Made by a program: the position numbers and the translations under genes. DNA of 24,732 nucleotides, taken from Intoshia linei (Eukaryota > Orthonectida > Rhopaluridae). The notes under the pieces are model-generated. The model saw only the letters and a program-made list of their open reading frames with translations, was not told the DNA's origin and ran no database searches. Position 1 is the stretch's first letter; each line of letters begins with the position of its first letter. Location of the stretch: NCBI GenBank assembly GCA_001642005.1, contig LWCA01000522.1, positions 1-24,732 on the forward strand, read 5' to 3'. Below, piece after piece: positions 20,935 through 24,732 of this stretch.

Positions 20935-21290
20935 TTGAATTTTTCCTAAAGGTTTGGTAAAACTGGATTAATCCCTTAAGGGTTGTTAAAACTGCATTTT
21001 TCTTTTAAGGGTTGATAAAACTGATTTTTTCATTTTTGTGTTGGTAAGACTGAATTTTTCCATAAAGAGTTGGTAAAAGTGGATTTTTTCCTTAAGGTTT
21101 GGTAAAAGTGAAGTTTTTTTTCTTGAGGGTTGTTAAAATTGGAATTTAAAAGTGGATTTTTTCCGTTTTAACAACCCTTAAGCTTTAAGGGATTAATCCA
21201 GTTTTACAAACCCTAAAAGGTTAAAATCTTAACTGCATTTTTCCTTTTAGGCTTAATAAAACTGGAATTTTCCCTAAAGGTTTGGTAAAA
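20935..21290. repeat. 29-bp minisatellite, array 2, with internal fold-back
   Basis: On the plus strand the TTGGTA-like start recurs at 20954, 20983, 21012, 21041, 21070 and 21099, exactly 29 bp apart, then at 21130. From about 21165 to 21220 the orientation flips: CGTTTTAACAACCCTTAAG and GGGATTAATCCAG are the reverse complement of the unit junction at about 20964-20993. After that, plus-oriented units resume to about 21290. The flip makes a potential hairpin. The array ends about 150 bp beyond the receptor gene's stop codon. Confidence 0.85.
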
Positions 21291-21442
21291 AATGCTAAAT
21301 AAATTAATAATATAATAAAATACCAAATTTAGTCCAGCGTCCCCAAAAGATAAAAATTTTTCTACCTAACCGACTATTTTAACAGACATGAATGGAAAGA
21401 AAAAAAACTATAAACAAACAATAAATAGTGTATTACATAATA

Positions 21443-23226
21443 TTAAATATTCGATATGGTGGATTTTATACGTAAAGCGGTTAGTCGAGATTCTGGAATA
21501 GGGTTCCAACATTCTGAAATAATGTCTTTGATATTATTAATAACGGGATCCACATTATTTTTTGAATTTGTTTGTAAACTGGGTCGTTTCTTGTCTGACA
21601 CAACAACCTTATACATTTCTTGAATTTGGGGATTAGATTTGATATGCTCATAATAAGGAATGACATTACATCGTTTAAATTCAATTGAAAAAAGACAGGC
21701 GTACCAAATTTCCCAAAAACACAATGATAATGAGTAAATATCGGCTTGTTTGTAGGCTTCAAATGATATTAAAGGTTTGTTTGACAATATTTCCGGAGCC
21801 ATATACCTTACAGTACCAACACGGTGATTTGGAGCAATGTCAATTTGATTTTCAATATACTGAACAGCCAGTCCAAAATCAGCTATACAGCACGTACGAC
21901 GATCATTTTTCACCAAAATATTTCTCGACTTTAAATCGCGGTCTAAAATGAAATTATGAGTAAAATAAATCTAAAAAACGAGCAATGGCGGGCTTTCCAC
22001 GAAGGCCAATAATAGTCATGTGCAAATGAGCTAATCCATTTGATATTGAATAGCACATGTGCCGTAGAATTTTACTGTCAACTTGGTTCCTAAATAATAA
22101 AATAAAACATGAATACTTGTTTAAAATGTTTACTTTCTTAAAAAATCAAAAACGCTTCCATTTTCATGATAATCAGTAACAATCCAGAGTTGATTAACAG
22201 TTCCAGCATCGTGATTATCACTCGCAATAAACCCAAGAATGTTTTCATGACGTAGCATAGATGTTTGATAAATATAACATTCTCTGGACCAAGATTGTTC
22301 CTCTCTCGTAGAAAAAATTTTTACAGCAACATTTTGAGAACACCATCTACCAACCCAGACCTCACCGAAATGGCCAGAATCGAGAATATCACACAATTTA
22401 ATTTGTCTAGATACAGTCTTTTGAGATAATGTCGCCTGACCTGAACCAGACCCACTATTTGTTAGAAAACTTTTAGAATTTGAATAACATTGAGAATTTG
22501 TGCTTCCCGAAACACTAAATTTTTTAAAAAATGATCCTCTCGAATTTTTCTTTTTTCCTGTATTATATTTGGCGTTTCTTCTAAAATTTTCGCATTTTGA
22601 TTGAGAAATTAAATTTACAAGACGATCATCATTAGATTTTTGATAAGTATTGAAAAAATTGTGAATGTCAACTTTCGTTATCAAATTATTACTAACTGAA
22701 GAAGCAGAATTGACTCCACTATCAGATTTACTGTCTTGGAAAAGTTTTTGGAAAAGGTTAAGATTTGACGTGCTTTGTGAGTATTTTTTTCGCATTAAAC
22801 GGATAATAAACATGATGATGACCATTAAAATAACCAAAAATAAAGTACCAGCCAAGCCAGCTAAAATATTAAACATTCTGCCATTTTCAAATGAACGGTG
22901 AGTATTTTCATGAACCTGGCCATGTTTTTGCATGTAATTTTGGTAGGTTGATTCGGTTATTGAATGATTATTGCAAAAGTTTTCTTTACAACACAAAATA
23001 TATACATTTGAATTAGATTCACAGGCAAATGGTCTACCATGTGGTACTAAAATTTTTCGATCAATACATCCTTTCGTATTTTCTAATTTGGTTAAATAGT
23101 TGTAAAAGCAAACACCATCCGTCATACAGAACAGCGAACAGTTTTCATTTGTACAACACTTTGTCATTTCATTTTTTGGTTTATATAATTGCAAGTTAAA
23201 TTGATTTTTATTATAAATCTGCAAAT
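21443..23226 (-). CDS. Type I TGF-beta/activin-family receptor (Ser/Thr kinase), 5' exon missing
   Basis: Minus-strand exons 23226-22134, 22089-21980 and 21942-21443, with introns of 44 and 37 bp, encode about 566 residues to the stop. The first exon follows an acceptor (CTCTAG) and has no signal peptide, so an upstream exon is missing. Residue numbers count from the TTG at 23224. The ectodomain (about 20-90) has ten cysteines ending in the receptor box CCKENFCN (78-85), which binds ligand in this family. One membrane helix spans about 119-142. A Ser/Asn/Lys-rich juxtamembrane region runs to the GS box SGSGSG (257-262), followed by LSQKT, the region that type II receptors phosphorylate. The kinase has VAVK (Lys302), the alphaC Glu in SREC, HRDLKSRN (401-408), DFG (421-423), YMAPE, and RLTALRIK near the end. 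HRD is restored only by removing the 37-bp intron with its GTTTTT donor. The L45 loop (SDNHDAGT) resembles the activin/TGF-beta class, predicting Smad2/3-type signalling (inference). The first glycine of the ATP loop is Asp282 (LDSGHFGEV). Confidence 0.93.
21943..21979 (-). other. 37-bp intron inside the receptor's catalytic loop
   Basis: On the minus strand the intron starts GTTTTTTAG and ends CATTTTAG. Removing it joins GCC ATT GCT C to AC CGC GAT and yields AIAHRDLKS, the conserved catalytic loop; leaving it in gives a stop. This proves that very short introns with weak GTTT donors are real in this genome. The same donor type (GTTTAC) occurs in the Ig gene at 13018. Confidence 0.9.
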
Positions 23227-23776
23227 CTAGAGCGAAAATGTAACTAAATTCCCAGACGGAACATTTCTATGGAAAATTTGACTGCTAAATTTTAAGCGTT
23301 AGGCGTGCATTCCATAACTCATTCATTACAATGAATGAAAATTTAATTCACTGTTTAATTTTATTTCGGTCAATTCGTAAATGTAGACATCAATAAACTG
23401 TACTTATCAGTCGCATTTTTTAAATTTATTCATACTACTACTATGTGATACGTTTTAATTCATTTTTTATTTAGTCGGTAGTCTTTTCTCAAATGCTATC
23501 GTAATCATTACACGTTTTAATAATCATTTTCTTAGTATATTTCCTTTTTTTCATGAGCGGTAAAGTAACAAAAATTAATTTTATATAGAAAATCTTTAAT
23601 TTAAATGTGTTAATTCAACTACCGATAAGTATACTTAGCATAACATTTTTATGTCAAGAATGTCAAAGTGGAGTCATTCATATTTATCTATCTGCAACAA
23701 TAATGTGATGTCGACATAACATACACTGTATACATATATATGTTACAGGCAGTTTGAAAATTTGAATTATTTGAAA
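23227..23776. other. Region upstream of the known receptor exon
   Basis: This should contain receptor intron sequence, and perhaps the missing first exon, on the minus strand. I looked for an ATG followed by a hydrophobic signal peptide and a GT donor in the right phase and found none here or in the rest of the window to 24732. No other gene is visible. Confidence 0.5.
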
Positions 23777-24140
23777 TATTTTATTGAAAAATCCAATTTT
23801 ACCAAACTTTTAGATAAAAAATCCCTCTATCAAATCCCAGAATAAAAAACCCAATTTCATCAACCCTCAAGGAAATAATCCCCTTTTACCAATATTTTTT
23901 TGAAAAATCCAATTTTATCAAAATTTTATATATAAATCTCTCCATCTGATTCCAAAAGAAAAAACCAAATTTCACTAACCCTAAAGGAAATAATCCATTT
24001 TACCAATATTTTATTGAAAAATCCAATTTTACCAACCCTTAAGGAAATAATCCCGTTTTACCAATATTTTTTTAAAAAATCCAATTTTATCAAAATTTTA
24101 TTTAAAAATCTCTCTATCTGATTCCAATAGAAAAAACCAA
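23777..24140 (-). repeat. 29-bp minisatellite, array 3, with four-unit higher-order period
   Basis: The 29-bp unit appears on the opposite strand (AAAAATCCAATTTTACCAA and ACCCTTAAGGAAATAATCC on the plus strand). The marker TATTTTATTG or TATTTTTTTG occurs at 23777, 23893, 24007 and 24065, spacings of about 116, 114 and 58. These equal four, four and two monomers. Within each roughly 116-bp block the four monomers differ in a fixed order (including an ATCTCTC/TATCTGATTCC variant), so the block, not the single unit, was duplicated last. Confidence 0.8.
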
Positions 24141-24732
24141 ATTTAGAAGTTTCGTGCACAAAATTGACTTAACCCTTTCATATATTCAGTTTAACCAAAT
24201 TTCAAAATCAAATTTTTTTTTAAGGTTGCTCATCTAATTGATATTTTTATCAATAAATAAATTATGGCAATCACAATTACTATATTTTTTTATTTCTGAA
24301 TGATAGTGGTATCTACAACGTAGATTTAAACATGTTTACTCTCATGAAAATATTGAAAATACCATGCATTATTTATGATTTCTATAACAAACAATGAAAA
24401 TTTATAATAATGTGATTATAATGTGAAAATATTCTATGATTTATATTTTTATTAGTGTCAATAAATCTATTATAAATAATAATTTACGGAAATGATAACG
24501 ATTACGGATATCATATTAATACGTAACAATCATAAAATTTACAGCTTAAAATTCACAAATTTGTAATTTTGTTAAGTGAACAACTTAAATTTGGCTTTAA
24601 TATTTGGCTAAGAATTAGCAATAAAATATATTTAATTTATGACACCCAATTACAATCACTTTGCGTCTATTGTATTTTGTTAAACTAAGCTTTAGTTACT
24701 AAAGCTGACTCTAAATCTCACTCTCCAAATCT
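24141..24732. other. Gene-free AT-rich right edge
   Basis: No gene or RNA is supported. A short inverted repeat, AGCTTTAG, TTA, CTAAAGCT, lies at about 24689-24707. The rest is AT-rich without visible structure. The missing first exon of the receptor would lie beyond this edge if it is not simply unrecognised. Confidence 0.5.

Noticed and set aside
21481-21951. Open frames at 21481-21762 (minus) and 21685-21951 (plus)
   Set aside because: Both overlap the receptor kinase exon in other frames and show no domain.
22130-23224. Receptor start at position 23224
   Set aside because: The codon there is TTG, not ATG, and it directly follows an intron acceptor. It is an internal exon, so the true start is upstream.
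23777-24140. CRISPR-like array
   Set aside because: The units are contiguous 29-bp tandem repeats with no unique spacers, and the window is eukaryotic.

Overview
This window is animal nuclear DNA: very AT-rich, mostly non-coding, with three spliced genes set among relics of DNA transposons. The evidence that it is metazoan is direct. A type I TGF-beta/activin receptor with a GS box and a complete kinase lies on the minus strand at the right end, and a multi-immunoglobulin surface protein lies on the plus strand in the middle. Most introns are only 37-52 bp and end in ATTAG or TTTAG without a long pyrimidine tract. That combination suggests a compact-gene invertebrate such as a simplified spiralian (orthonectid-like) or a flatworm, but the window alone does not fix the species.

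Layout. Positions 1-10.9 kb hold no host gene that I can support. They hold a first 29-bp minisatellite block (about 1267-1410), short hAT-like non-autonomous elements (3379-3893, 6366-6761 and, less securely, 4069-5010), a ~300-bp dispersed repeat present twice, and a broken Tc1/mariner transposase on the minus strand (about 6990-7510). Positions 10965-14640 encode a secreted or cell-surface protein with three Ig domains in nine exons, ending in a hydrophobic tail like a GPI-anchor signal. Positions 15754-16524 are another hAT-like element. Positions 16827-18577 are a transposase pseudogene with several frameshifts. Positions 18988-20006 encode an aquaporin of the AQP11/12 (superaquaporin) type in two exons. 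A mariner-like short element follows at 20127-20530, then a second 29-bp array with a fold-back (about 20935-21290). Positions 21443-23226 (minus strand) are the type I receptor, lacking only its first exon, which should carry the signal peptide. A third 29-bp array with a four-unit higher-order period occupies about 23777-24140.

The three host genes do not form an operon or an obvious pathway. Two are cell-surface signalling or adhesion proteins and one is a membrane channel. The mobile DNA is decayed throughout: no intact transposase was found. The non-autonomous elements are recognisable mainly by short inverted ends and imperfect 8-bp target duplications. I found no tRNA, rRNA or CRISPR. 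The most interesting points are the hidden nine-exon Ig gene with two tandem splice choices, the receptor's enlarged juxtamembrane region and altered glycine loop, the divergent superaquaporin, and the 29-bp repeat that recurs at four places in both orientations.
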